Shown: one piece after another, positions 27,701-33,213 of the stretch | Numbering within the stretch: position 1 is the first letter of the stretch | How the letters are laid out: the number at the start of each line of letters is the position of its first letter | Assembly (NCBI GenBank): GCA_018970605.1 | Contig: JAGWWA010000010.1 | Coordinates: forward strand, 1-40,918 | Direction of reading: 5' to 3' | DNA: 40,918 bases | Origin: Planctomycetota bacterium | GTDB taxonomy: Bacteria; Planctomycetota; Planctomycetia; Pirellulales; UBA1268 | Notes under the pieces: model-generated | Seen by the model: only the letters and a program-made list of their open reading frames with translations | Told to the model about the DNA's origin: nothing | Database searches by the model: none | Program-made: the position numbers and the translations under genes

Positions 27701-28073
27701 GGCCTGCAGTCTCCGCCCCGGCCTCTGCCCGCCGCATGTGGCCGCGGGTGAGCAGCCGGCAGAGGTTGGCGTAGCCGGTGCGGTCGGCGACCCAGAGCAC
27801 GAGCGGCGGCGCATCGACGGGCTCGAGGGTCGCACCCACGATCAGTTTGATCGCCGGATTGATCGCCGGATCCTGCGAGAGATCCTTGGCCGCGGCGTGC
27901 GCCCGCACGATGCCGGAGAGCGTGCCCCTGTCGGTGATCGCCAGCGCCTCGTAGCCGAGGGCATGCGCCCGCCGCACGAGTTCCTCGGGATGCGACGCGC
28001 CTTCCAGGAAGGAGAAGTTGCTCGTGCAGTGCAGTTCCGCATACCGCGGGCCGATGTCGCCTGCGTCAGTCAT
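24711..28073 (-). CDS. dnaE2: Error-prone DNA polymerase III alpha DnaE2
   Basis: C-family translesion polymerase that works with ImuA and ImuB in damage-induced mutagenesis. The 1120-residue product begins with a PHP domain (YAELHCTSNFSFLEGASHPE, ALAITDRGTLSGIVRAHAAA). The polymerase core holds FLTVFDVVRFARRRGILCQG with RGSAANSCVCYCLGITSVDP, the catalytic PDIDIDFEHHRREEVLQYIY, HVGGMVMTRGELQDLVPIQP, and LGILKVDCLALGML with the third acidic residue. A C-terminal OB fold (VKIAGIVLTRQRPATAKGLF) precedes the typical end SRDFC. Start ATG 28073 has GAAAGGA upstream. A 529-bp repeat-filled gap separates it from imuB, so it may need its own promoter. Confidence 0.95.
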   Translation of the reverse strand: MTDAGDIGPRYAELHCTSNFSFLEGASHPEELVRRAHALGYEALAITDRGTLSGIVRAHAAAKDLSQDPAINPAIKLIVGATLEPVDAPPLVLWVADRTGYANLCRLLTRGHMRRAEAGAETAGPRIEEAAARSGGCVVTLDDVAAHAAGLLAGAVMPRARRPGRHHEAFDDVVSGLSTWRDVFGDRLWALAEVALEGDDDDRLAWLEQVAERAGVPLVAAGDVRYHERARLPLFDALAAVRQGTTVEAIRESLLSNGERHLHERRRIAGRFAALPTGRGTVDAHGRRFLWPAAVERSAEIAARCTFSLDELKYEYPDAIVPAGRTAGEHLADLAWKGAHKRYPEGVPEKVQGLLRHELALVAELGYEAYFLTVFDVVRFARRRGILCQGRGSAANSCVCYCLGITSVDPARMNVLFERFVSRERREAPDIDIDFEHHRREEVLQYIYDTYGRSRAAMTAEVISYRLRSAVRDLAKSLGFSLDRVDAIAGVIDVGDSCEDLPTRLAEAGLDPASDACTRLATLVGQLVGFPRHLGQHVGGMVMTRGELQDLVPIQPATMEGRSIVQWNKDDLDELGILKVDCLALGMLTAIHRAFDLVKEAGGPDLTLATVPAEDPVVYEMISRADTVGVFQIESRAQMSMLPRLRPACFYDLVIEVAIVRPGPIQGDMVHPYLRRRAGEEPVTYPNDAIREVLEKTLGVPLFQEQAMRLAVVAAGFTPGEADQLRRAMGAWRRPGVIDEFHRKLVDGMLARGLSKQFAEHVFNQIRGFGEYGFPESHAASFALLVYVSAWLKCHHPAAFTAALLGSQPMGFYAPAQLVRDARAHGVTVLPADVNASGWHASLERREKSHPRPCATSSTAAGTEGLLGRQPALRLGLEQVHGLGEAAGLRIEAARRDGPFRLPRDLAQRAEIDRESLLHLARAGALASLGLDRRRAVWEALAPQDRVGRRPLLDGLDDDADEDAMLLPPTTRQEEVIADYKTGGLSLDAHPLEFERGWLESLGAAPINEAVVAPEGRRVKIAGIVLTRQRPATAKGLFFLTVEDETGAANVVVYPDVWEAAPHPARRAAVLVVHGRIQRRGAVVHVLATQLEAAVPARTGPQQDSAPPLAALPRMSRDFC

Positions 28074-28167
28074 GATGGTGTTCCTTTCGGGTTGTGTGTG
28101 GGGAGGGGGGCACGGCAGTCGCGAGCCCCATCACGGAGCCTGTGGTCGGGGCGTGCTTCCGGCCGGT

Positions 28168-28190
28168 ATCCCCTCGCTTGCGCTCGGGGC
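28168..28190 (+). repeat. Single arm of the 89-bp inverted-repeat element
   Basis: ATCCCCTCGCTTGCGCTCGG then GGC matches the right arms at 4264-4286 and 5603-5625 and is followed by the same TTCCTG seen in copy 2. No matching left arm lies within 100 bp, so this is a half copy. Confidence 0.7.
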
Positions 28191-28216
28191 TTCCTGGATA
28201 CGACCAGCGTTGACCA

Positions 28217-28356
28217 GCGAGGGGCTGCCCGTGCCCCGAGAGCCGGGCTATGGGAGCAAGCGAAGCCAGGATGGCGAAGCGCAGCGGACATGCAGTGAGC
28301 GGATGCCACGACGGCATCCGCGAACGTCCGGCGACGGGGCACGGGCAGCCCCGAGC
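28217..28356 (+). repeat. 140-bp palindromic element, copy C
   Basis: Arms GAGGGGCTGCCCGTGCCCC (28219-28237) and GGGGCACGGGCAGCCCCGAG (28336-28355). The interior includes AGCCAGGATGGCGAAGCGCA and GAACGTCCGGCGACGGGGC, matching copy A in reverse complement over most of its length. It lies between imuB and dnaE2. Confidence 0.85.
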
Positions 28357-28540
28357 CCCCGAGCCCCGTAAGCCGGAGCCGACGCCGGGACGGCGGCGAC
28401 GGCGCGAAAGCAAGCGAACGTCCGGCGACGGGGCATGGGCAGCCCCGAGCCCCCGAGCCCCGTAAGCCGGAGCCGACGCCGGGACGGCGGCGACGGCGCG
28501 AAAGCAAGCAAGCGTCCGGCGATGGGCACGGGTAGCTTCG
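28321..28540. repeat. 94-bp tandem repeat (two full copies and a partial third)
   Basis: Units start at 28321, 28415 and 28509, each beginning CGAACGTCCGGCGACGGGGC or a close variant and ending ACGGCGCGAAAGCAAG. Units one and two differ at only about one position; the third stops after roughly 30 bp. The first third of each unit is the end of palindromic element C, so this looks like local amplification of that end. Confidence 0.85.
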
Positions 28541-28561
28541 GGTTCGATGCGGATCGCAAAG

Positions 28562-28587
28562 GCACACAGATTGACAACCTGTGCTAC
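28562..28587 (-). repeat. GTAGC-palindrome motif after imuB
   Basis: On the minus strand GTAGCACAGGTTGTCAATCT then GTGTGC. Arms CACAGGTT/AATCTGTG could form a hairpin 15 bp after the imuB stop codon. Same motif as at 6927-6980 and 31432-31456. Confidence 0.75.
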
Positions 28588-28602
28588 GAGGAGAGGCGGC
28601 CT

Positions 28603-30396
28603 TCATGCGAACATCCCGTGCAGAAACCAGCCGCCGTCCCGCAGCCGGCGAAACAACCAGAACCGTTCTCCCGAATCCGTCTCCACCACGTAGTAGTCGC
28701 GGCGGACCGTCGGGCCCCGCCACCACGCCGTCTCGATCCGTTCAGGGCCGTGGGCCTGCGCCACACGATGCAGCACGTCACCGAGCCGAAACCTCACGGG
28801 AGGTCCGTCGGGCGCAACCGCCATCACCTCGCCCTCGAGGCCGTCGAGCGGCACAGGCCGCGGCGGCATCCAGATCGGCCGCCGGCCGGCGGGCACGGGC
28901 CGCGGCACCGCATAGCCGCGGGCGCCCGAACGGCTCACGCGATCGCGGGGAGCGCGACCGCCGTCTCGTGTCGCCGGCTGCCGTGGCCGAGTCGGCGGCG
29001 CCGCGATCCAGGCATGCTCGGGTTGGGCATCGCCAACTGCCTGCGGCTCACACACCGCCCCGCGGCCGAGCCTGCCGGCGAGCCGGTCGAGCAGCATTGC
29101 CACCTCCGCGTCGGCGTCTGACGACTCGAGGCCGCCGACACCGCCACCAAACAGAAGCCGCTGCCGACACGACACCGCCCCCGCGGCGATCACCTCCACG
29201 GCCACGCCGTCGATCTCCGCCGGCAGCCGCTGCCGCCCCAGCCGAAGCCGCACGAGTTCGACGAGGTGCGATCGCGACGCTGTCGGCCGAAACAGGCCCA
29301 CATCGATCACCGTCGGCGCAGCCGCCACTCGCGCGGCTTGCTCCAGCCGCAGCTGGAGGGCAAGCACGCCCTCGCCGCGGGCAACGAGCGGTGCGAGGCA
29401 TCGTCCAAGCAGGCTTTCGATCAGGCCGAGGAGCTGCTGCTCATCGAGGTCGGCCGTCCGCACCGGAAAATCGAAGGAGTGCGCCTCCTGCGGCAAGGCC
29501 TCGCCGCCGGGAGGCACGACCGGCTCGGCGACCGTGCCGCGAAACTCCGCCAGCCGCCGGCAGAGCAGGGGAGGGAACCGCGACGCCAGGCTCCTGGCCG
29601 GGATCGCAAGTGCGCCGCCGATCGTGTCGATCCCCACCTCGGCGATCGCACTGGCCGTGGCCGTGTCGATCCGCAGGGCCACCACGGGCAGATCGGCGAG
29701 CAGTGTCGCCGCCTCGCCACGCGGCACCACGGCCCAACGCCTGTGCCGTTGCGACGCCAGCCGGACGCCGTGCGATGAGCCTTCCATGGCTCGTCGCACG
29801 ACCAGCGGCGAGGCCTGGTGAAGCAGCCGCGCGACGGCGTCGGTATGGTGGGCCGCAGACCAGGCCGCAGCAGGCGTGTCGGCGATGGCAACCCGCGCAT
29901 GCACACCGCGGGAGGCGAGCGTCCACACGACTGTACGGGCGAGCGACTCCTCGCCGCCAAAGAATCCGGCCGTGCCTGTGACATCGAGATGCAGGCATTC
30001 GGTGGCGCCGTCGGCCGCCTCCTCCAGGCCCACCGTCGGCGAAAAACGTCGACACCACCGCGCAAGCCGTTCGAGCGACTCGCGATCGGCAACCGGATCG
30101 TCGGGCTCCACCTCGGCGACGTGGCAGGCCCGCGAGCCATGCGCCACCGCGAGCACGGCCATGGCCTCGGCCAGCGACATGCCCGACGGAATGGCAACGC
30201 GGCCACTGCGGCCCGACACCACCCGCTTGCGCCGTTCGTCCGGTGGCGGCTCCGCCCACGCCCACGACACCACCGTCATCGCCCCCCGCGGCTCGCGACG
30301 GCAGACGAACACCGGCACTCTGCGAAGCTCGGGCCTCGCGAGTAGCCTTCGCTGCACCGGCCACCGCGGCAGCCAGATCGTCAGGAAGCGCGGCAT
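28603..30396 (-). CDS. imuB: ImuB, catalytically inactive Y-family polymerase homologue
   Basis: Adaptor that links DnaE2 to the sliding clamp during translesion synthesis. The 597-residue product has the Y-family fold signature: MPRFLTIWLPRWPVQRRLLA, MSLAEAMAVLAVAHGSRACH, CRRFSPTVGLEEAADGATEC with LHLDVTG, ASRGVHARVAIADTPAAAWS, and IAEVGIDTIGGALAIPARSL (helix-hairpin-helix). The first catalytic acidic motif of active polymerases is replaced by IWLPRWP, as expected for ImuB. The C-terminal tail contains DYYVVETDSGERFWLFRRLR, typical of the family end. It overlaps imuA by 16 bp, so the two are translationally coupled. Confidence 0.92.
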   Translation of the reverse strand: MPRFLTIWLPRWPVQRRLLARPELRRVPVFVCRREPRGAMTVVSWAWAEPPPDERRKRVVSGRSGRVAIPSGMSLAEAMAVLAVAHGSRACHVAEVEPDDPVADRESLERLARWCRRFSPTVGLEEAADGATECLHLDVTGTAGFFGGEESLARTVVWTLASRGVHARVAIADTPAAAWSAAHHTDAVARLLHQASPLVVRRAMEGSSHGVRLASQRHRRWAVVPRGEAATLLADLPVVALRIDTATASAIAEVGIDTIGGALAIPARSLASRFPPLLCRRLAEFRGTVAEPVVPPGGEALPQEAHSFDFPVRTADLDEQQLLGLIESLLGRCLAPLVARGEGVLALQLRLEQAARVAAAPTVIDVGLFRPTASRSHLVELVRLRLGRQRLPAEIDGVAVEVIAAGAVSCRQRLLFGGGVGGLESSDADAEVAMLLDRLAGRLGRGAVCEPQAVGDAQPEHAWIAAPPTRPRQPATRDGGRAPRDRVSRSGARGYAVPRPVPAGRRPIWMPPRPVPLDGLEGEVMAVAPDGPPVRFRLGDVLHRVAQAHGPERIETAWWRGPTVRRDYYVVETDSGERFWLFRRLRDGGWFLHGMFA

Positions 30397-31283
30397 GCAA
30401 CACCGCTTCTTTCACTCGCCACTGCTGCAGGCCGCCTTGTTCCGGCGGCACGTGGCGTCATTCCCGTGCCCCATGGCCCCGTTCCGGCACATCCTCTCGC
30501 CAGGTCGAGCGTCACCTCGGCCGCGTGCCGACCATCAGCGGTGATGGCCGACCAGCTGCCACCGACCAGAGTGAGCCGCAAGCGTCGCTCCGTCGGTGTA
30601 CCACCGGATTGGCACGAACCTCCGGGCAGCGGCGACACGGCAATCCGCGTCTCCGCCCACGACGACTCGCCCTGCGCCATCAGAGGCCGCACAAAGAGTC
30701 CGACCGCACCGCTTGCCGCCGCCGCCAGTTGCCAGCGGCGCATGGCGGTGGACCACTGCTGAAGCGAGCCGCCCAACCGGGAGTCACGCGAGCGCCCACC
30801 GCGAGCCAACGGCCAGGCGAGCACCGCCGCCACGCCCGTGCAGCGAAGCGCCTGGTCGATCGTCCAAATCTCGTCGTCATCCCGCGAGGGCCGGGCCACC
30901 ACGAGCCGCCGCTCGTCGCCCAGCCACGGCATCACGGCCGGCGGATGAAACCAGCCGGTGCGATCGACCACCACGATCGTCCGCGGCCGGACCTGTTCAC
31001 TCGCCTCGCCGCCGCTCGCCACCGCCAGCCGGCAGGCCACCGCGAATGCCAGCGACGCCGCTCCGCCGGCCCCGGGCCCTGCATCCCCCTCGGCCAGCAA
31101 TTCGACGAGGCTTCCGGGCCGCACGCCGCCTGCCGGCAGCAGGGCGTCGAGCGGCCGAAAGCCGCTCGACACCACCGGCTTTGCCCGCTCCCGCACGAGC
31201 AGGTCGCCGCCGCTCAGGAGGGCCGTTTCGGGCATGCCTGCCAGGCCATTTCCTGCAGCTGCCGTGGTTGTGAACGTCACCAT
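30381..31283 (-). CDS. imuA: ImuA, RecA-like mutagenesis cassette protein
   Basis: Partner of ImuB and DnaE2. About 300 residues with a RecA-fold arrangement but a degenerate Walker A: FRPLDALLPAGGVRPGSLVE, GGAASLAFAVACRLAVASGG, TIVVVDRTGWFHPPAVMPWL, WTIDQALRCTGVAAVLAWPL, and RRWQLAAAASGAVGLFVRPL. Identification rests on this pattern plus position immediately before imuB. I prefer the ATG at 31283, which has GAGG 8-12 nt upstream, over the in-frame GTG at 31298. A strong promoter lies 30-60 bp upstream. The C-terminal tail is arginine-rich and overlaps imuB. Confidence 0.85.
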   Translation of the reverse strand: MVTFTTTAAAGNGLAGMPETALLSGGDLLVRERAKPVVSSGFRPLDALLPAGGVRPGSLVELLAEGDAGPGAGGAASLAFAVACRLAVASGGEASEQVRPRTIVVVDRTGWFHPPAVMPWLGDERRLVVARPSRDDDEIWTIDQALRCTGVAAVLAWPLARGGRSRDSRLGGSLQQWSTAMRRWQLAAAASGAVGLFVRPLMAQGESSWAETRIAVSPLPGGSCQSGGTPTERRLRLTLVGGSWSAITADGRHAAEVTLDLARGCAGTGPWGTGMTPRAAGTRRPAAVASERSGVACRAS

Positions 31284-31307
31284 TGCCAAGCACCTCACGC
31301 CAAAGAA

Positions 31308-31319
31308 TGTACGCCTGTA
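31308..31319 (-). promoter_or_regulatory. Candidate operator (TACA-N4-TACA) at the imuA promoter
   Basis: Directly downstream of the -10 box the minus strand reads TACAGGCGTACA, a direct repeat with an 8-bp period. A damage-response repressor site is expected at imuA-imuB-dnaE2 promoters. It does not match the E. coli CTGT-N8-ACAG or the Bacillus GAAC-N4-GTTC LexA boxes. Assignment as an operator is speculative. Confidence 0.3.
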
Positions 31320-31347
31320 TAGTAGTGGCGTGGGCGCAGGCTGTCAA
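31319..31347 (-). promoter_or_regulatory. Near-consensus sigma-70 promoter of imuA-imuB
   Basis: On the minus strand TTGACA (31347-31342), a 17-bp spacer and TACTAT (31324-31319). The -35 is a perfect match, the spacing is optimal and the -10 matches five of six bases. It lies 35 bp before the preferred imuA start codon. Confidence 0.8.
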
Positions 31348-31431
31348 CCATTCGCATCGACGGGGCTCGACCCCCTCAATGGCGTCCGGTCCGGATCGTC
31401 CAGGACTATCGGCCGAAGCGGCCATGGTTCC

Positions 31432-31456
31432 CGCACAGGTTGGAAACCCGTGCTAC
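31432..31456 (-). repeat. GTAGC-palindrome motif carrying the DUF2905 stop codon
   Basis: On the minus strand GTAGCACGGGTTTCCAACCT then GTGCG. The TAG in its leading GTAGC is the stop codon of the DUF2905 gene (31455-31453). Arms of the GCAC/GTGC and GGTT/AACC type could form a hairpin. Confidence 0.75.
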
Positions 31457-31695
31457 GGAACGCTGCGGGTCATCACGAACTGAACCAGCCAGAACAGACC
31501 GCTGAGCACGATGCACGTCGTGATTGGCACATACATGCGGAATCCTTCCCGCTCGATCCGGATGTCGCCCGGAAGATTGCCGAGTGGAAACCGCGGCAGA
31601 CCTTCTGGAGCGAACTTCCACCACAGGCCGAGGCCCACGGCAATGAGCCCAGCCAGAATCAACAGACTCCCGGGGTTCATCCTGTCGGGATTCAT
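31453..31695 (-). CDS. DUF2905 small membrane protein
   Basis: 80-residue membrane protein of the DUF2905 family, function unknown. First membrane segment SLLILAGLIAVGLGLWW at about 10-26, the family signature LGNLPGDIRIEREGFRMYVP at about 38-57 and second membrane segment ITTCIVLSGLFWLVQFVM. Start codons at 31695 and 31680 (MNPDRMNPG) are both possible. It lies 35 bp after a CoA-transferase gene. Its stop codon is inside a repeated palindromic motif. Confidence 0.85.
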   Translation of the reverse strand: MNPDRMNPGSLLILAGLIAVGLGLWWKFAPEGLPRFPLGNLPGDIRIEREGFRMYVPITTCIVLSGLFWLVQFVMTRSVP

Positions 31696-31730
31696 GTGGT
31701 TCAGAGCCTTTGGAGTGGGATTGGAACCTG

Positions 31731-33173
31731 TCAGGAGCCGAGCCAGGCGAGTTTCGACGACCCGCGGGGCACGATCGCCTTCTCGCCAGGGATCTCCCAG
31801 CGGCCGGGCGTCTTGGAGAACGTGATCCCTGGCTCGAGCCTGTTCACGTCACCGAAAGCGGTGTCGAGCGTCACGCCTGTCGGCGGAATCAGCTTGTGCG
31901 TCGGGTCGGCGAGCCCCCGCGCCACCTCCTCCCGCTCGAAGATCCCGAGCTGGGAATACCACATCGAAAACCGCGAGAGCGACGTGCGGACGTGGTAGCT
32001 GCCGCCGTGTTCGGCCCGCATCTTCAAGGCCGCAAGCACCCCGCACGCGGTGAGGTAGCCGGCGACGTAGTCATTGAGGATCTTCGTCGGAGGCAGTTCG
32101 GGCTTGTCCCGCGTCCCCTCGAGCACCGTGTAGCCGGTGCAGCAGTTGGCATCCATGTCGAAGCCGCCGCGCTGGGCCCACGGCCCTTCCCAGCCGAAGG
32201 CACGAATGGAGGCGTAGATGATGCCCGGCCGCAGCGCCGCCACTTCCTCCGCCGAGAAGCCGAGGTTGGCAAGCTTCCGCCCGCGGTAGTTCTCCACGAG
32301 CACGTCGGCTCCACGGAGGATTTCCCGCCCCTTGGCGGCGTAGTCCTTCTTGGTGAGGTCCATCCACGCCGAGCGAAAGCCGGGGGTGGTGTCGATCCAG
32401 CCGACGTCGTACTCGAATTCCGGCCGAGTGAGGTGAAGGATCTCCGCCCCGTGCTCCGCGAGCGTCCGCCCCACGACCTGCCCGGCGATCACGTGCGTGA
32501 ACGACGCCACGCGGAACCCCGAGAGCGGCCGATCGGGGACGACGGACTCGGGCATTTCCGGTTCGCTGTCGCCGATCTTCACGATCTCGATCATCGGCGT
32601 GCGGGCGAGCAGCCCGCCCTGTTCGTGCGCCAGCCATTCCTCAGGCGTTCGGCAGATCGAGCCGATCATGCCGCGGTCGGCGGCGGCATCTTCGAGTTCC
32701 TGGGCGTTCCATGTCGCGATCGCCTCGGTCACGCTCCGCTCGTTGAGGGAACACCCCAGGAGCCCGAGCCAGTCGGGCACCATGTGCGGGTAGGCCGCGG
32801 TGGGGAGATACCAGCGGCCGTCCTTGGTGGGAAACATGCCGAAGAGCATCGGGTTCACCCGTGGGTCGGCAAACAGCATCTGGTAGGGATAGCCGCCGAC
32901 GGTCGGGTGAAAGGCGACGAAGGGATGCGTGTGGCAGACCGCCTTCCGCAGATCGACGGAAAGATCCTGGGCCGCGCCGCCGCGCATCCGGTGGATCGCC
33001 TGCGTGCCGACGGCCGGCGCCATCATCGCCATGCCGACGATCGCGCCGAGCCGGTGGCGGCTGGGGAGGATCGGGTCCTCGCCCGTGAACGTCACCGTGC
33101 CACCGGTCTGGTTCGTGTCGAGCCCGATCGGGGCGAGGATCTTGGCGAACTCGGCGTTGATGTCGAAGGCCAT
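31731..33173 (-). CDS. Family III CoA-transferase (CaiB/BaiF), paralogue 2
   Basis: 480-residue CoA-transferase. The canonical family III N-terminal module starts only at residue 216 (PLSGFRVASFTHVIAGQVVG), followed by RTLAEHGAEILHLT, ILRGADVLVENYRGRKLANL, ALRPGIIYASIRAFGWEGPW and NDYVAGYLTACGVLAAL with the candidate catalytic Asp368. The first 210 residues contain MFPTKDGRWYLPTAAYPHMV and SICRTPEEWLAHEQGG, features that usually follow the catalytic module, so the order looks permuted. It starts 40 bp after a paralogue with the same layout; the two may form a heteromer or act in series. The acyl substrate is unknown. Confidence 0.88.
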   Translation of the reverse strand: MAFDINAEFAKILAPIGLDTNQTGGTVTFTGEDPILPSRHRLGAIVGMAMMAPAVGTQAIHRMRGGAAQDLSVDLRKAVCHTHPFVAFHPTVGGYPYQMLFADPRVNPMLFGMFPTKDGRWYLPTAAYPHMVPDWLGLLGCSLNERSVTEAIATWNAQELEDAAADRGMIGSICRTPEEWLAHEQGGLLARTPMIEIVKIGDSEPEMPESVVPDRPLSGFRVASFTHVIAGQVVGRTLAEHGAEILHLTRPEFEYDVGWIDTTPGFRSAWMDLTKKDYAAKGREILRGADVLVENYRGRKLANLGFSAEEVAALRPGIIYASIRAFGWEGPWAQRGGFDMDANCCTGYTVLEGTRDKPELPPTKILNDYVAGYLTACGVLAALKMRAEHGGSYHVRTSLSRFSMWYSQLGIFEREEVARGLADPTHKLIPPTGVTLDTAFGDVNRLEPGITFSKTPGRWEIPGEKAIVPRGSSKLAWLGS

Positions 33174-33213
33174 GGGTGTTGCCTCTCAGGGTGGTGACGT
33201 TCGTCGCGTGTCG

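Larger units (their letters stand above)
28074..28602. other. 529-bp repeat-filled gap between imuB and dnaE2
   Basis: Holds, from left to right on the plus strand, the dnaE2 ribosome-binding region, one arm of the 89-bp element family (28168-28190), copy C of the 140-bp palindromic family, a 94-bp tandem duplication derived from the end of copy C, and a GTAGC-palindrome motif just after imuB. Short open frames here are accidental. No dnaE2 promoter of consensus form was recognised. Confidence 0.7.

Noticed and set aside
28321-28540. Possible CRISPR array
   Set aside because: The repeat unit is 94 bp with no alternation of short repeats and unique spacers, and no cas gene is present.
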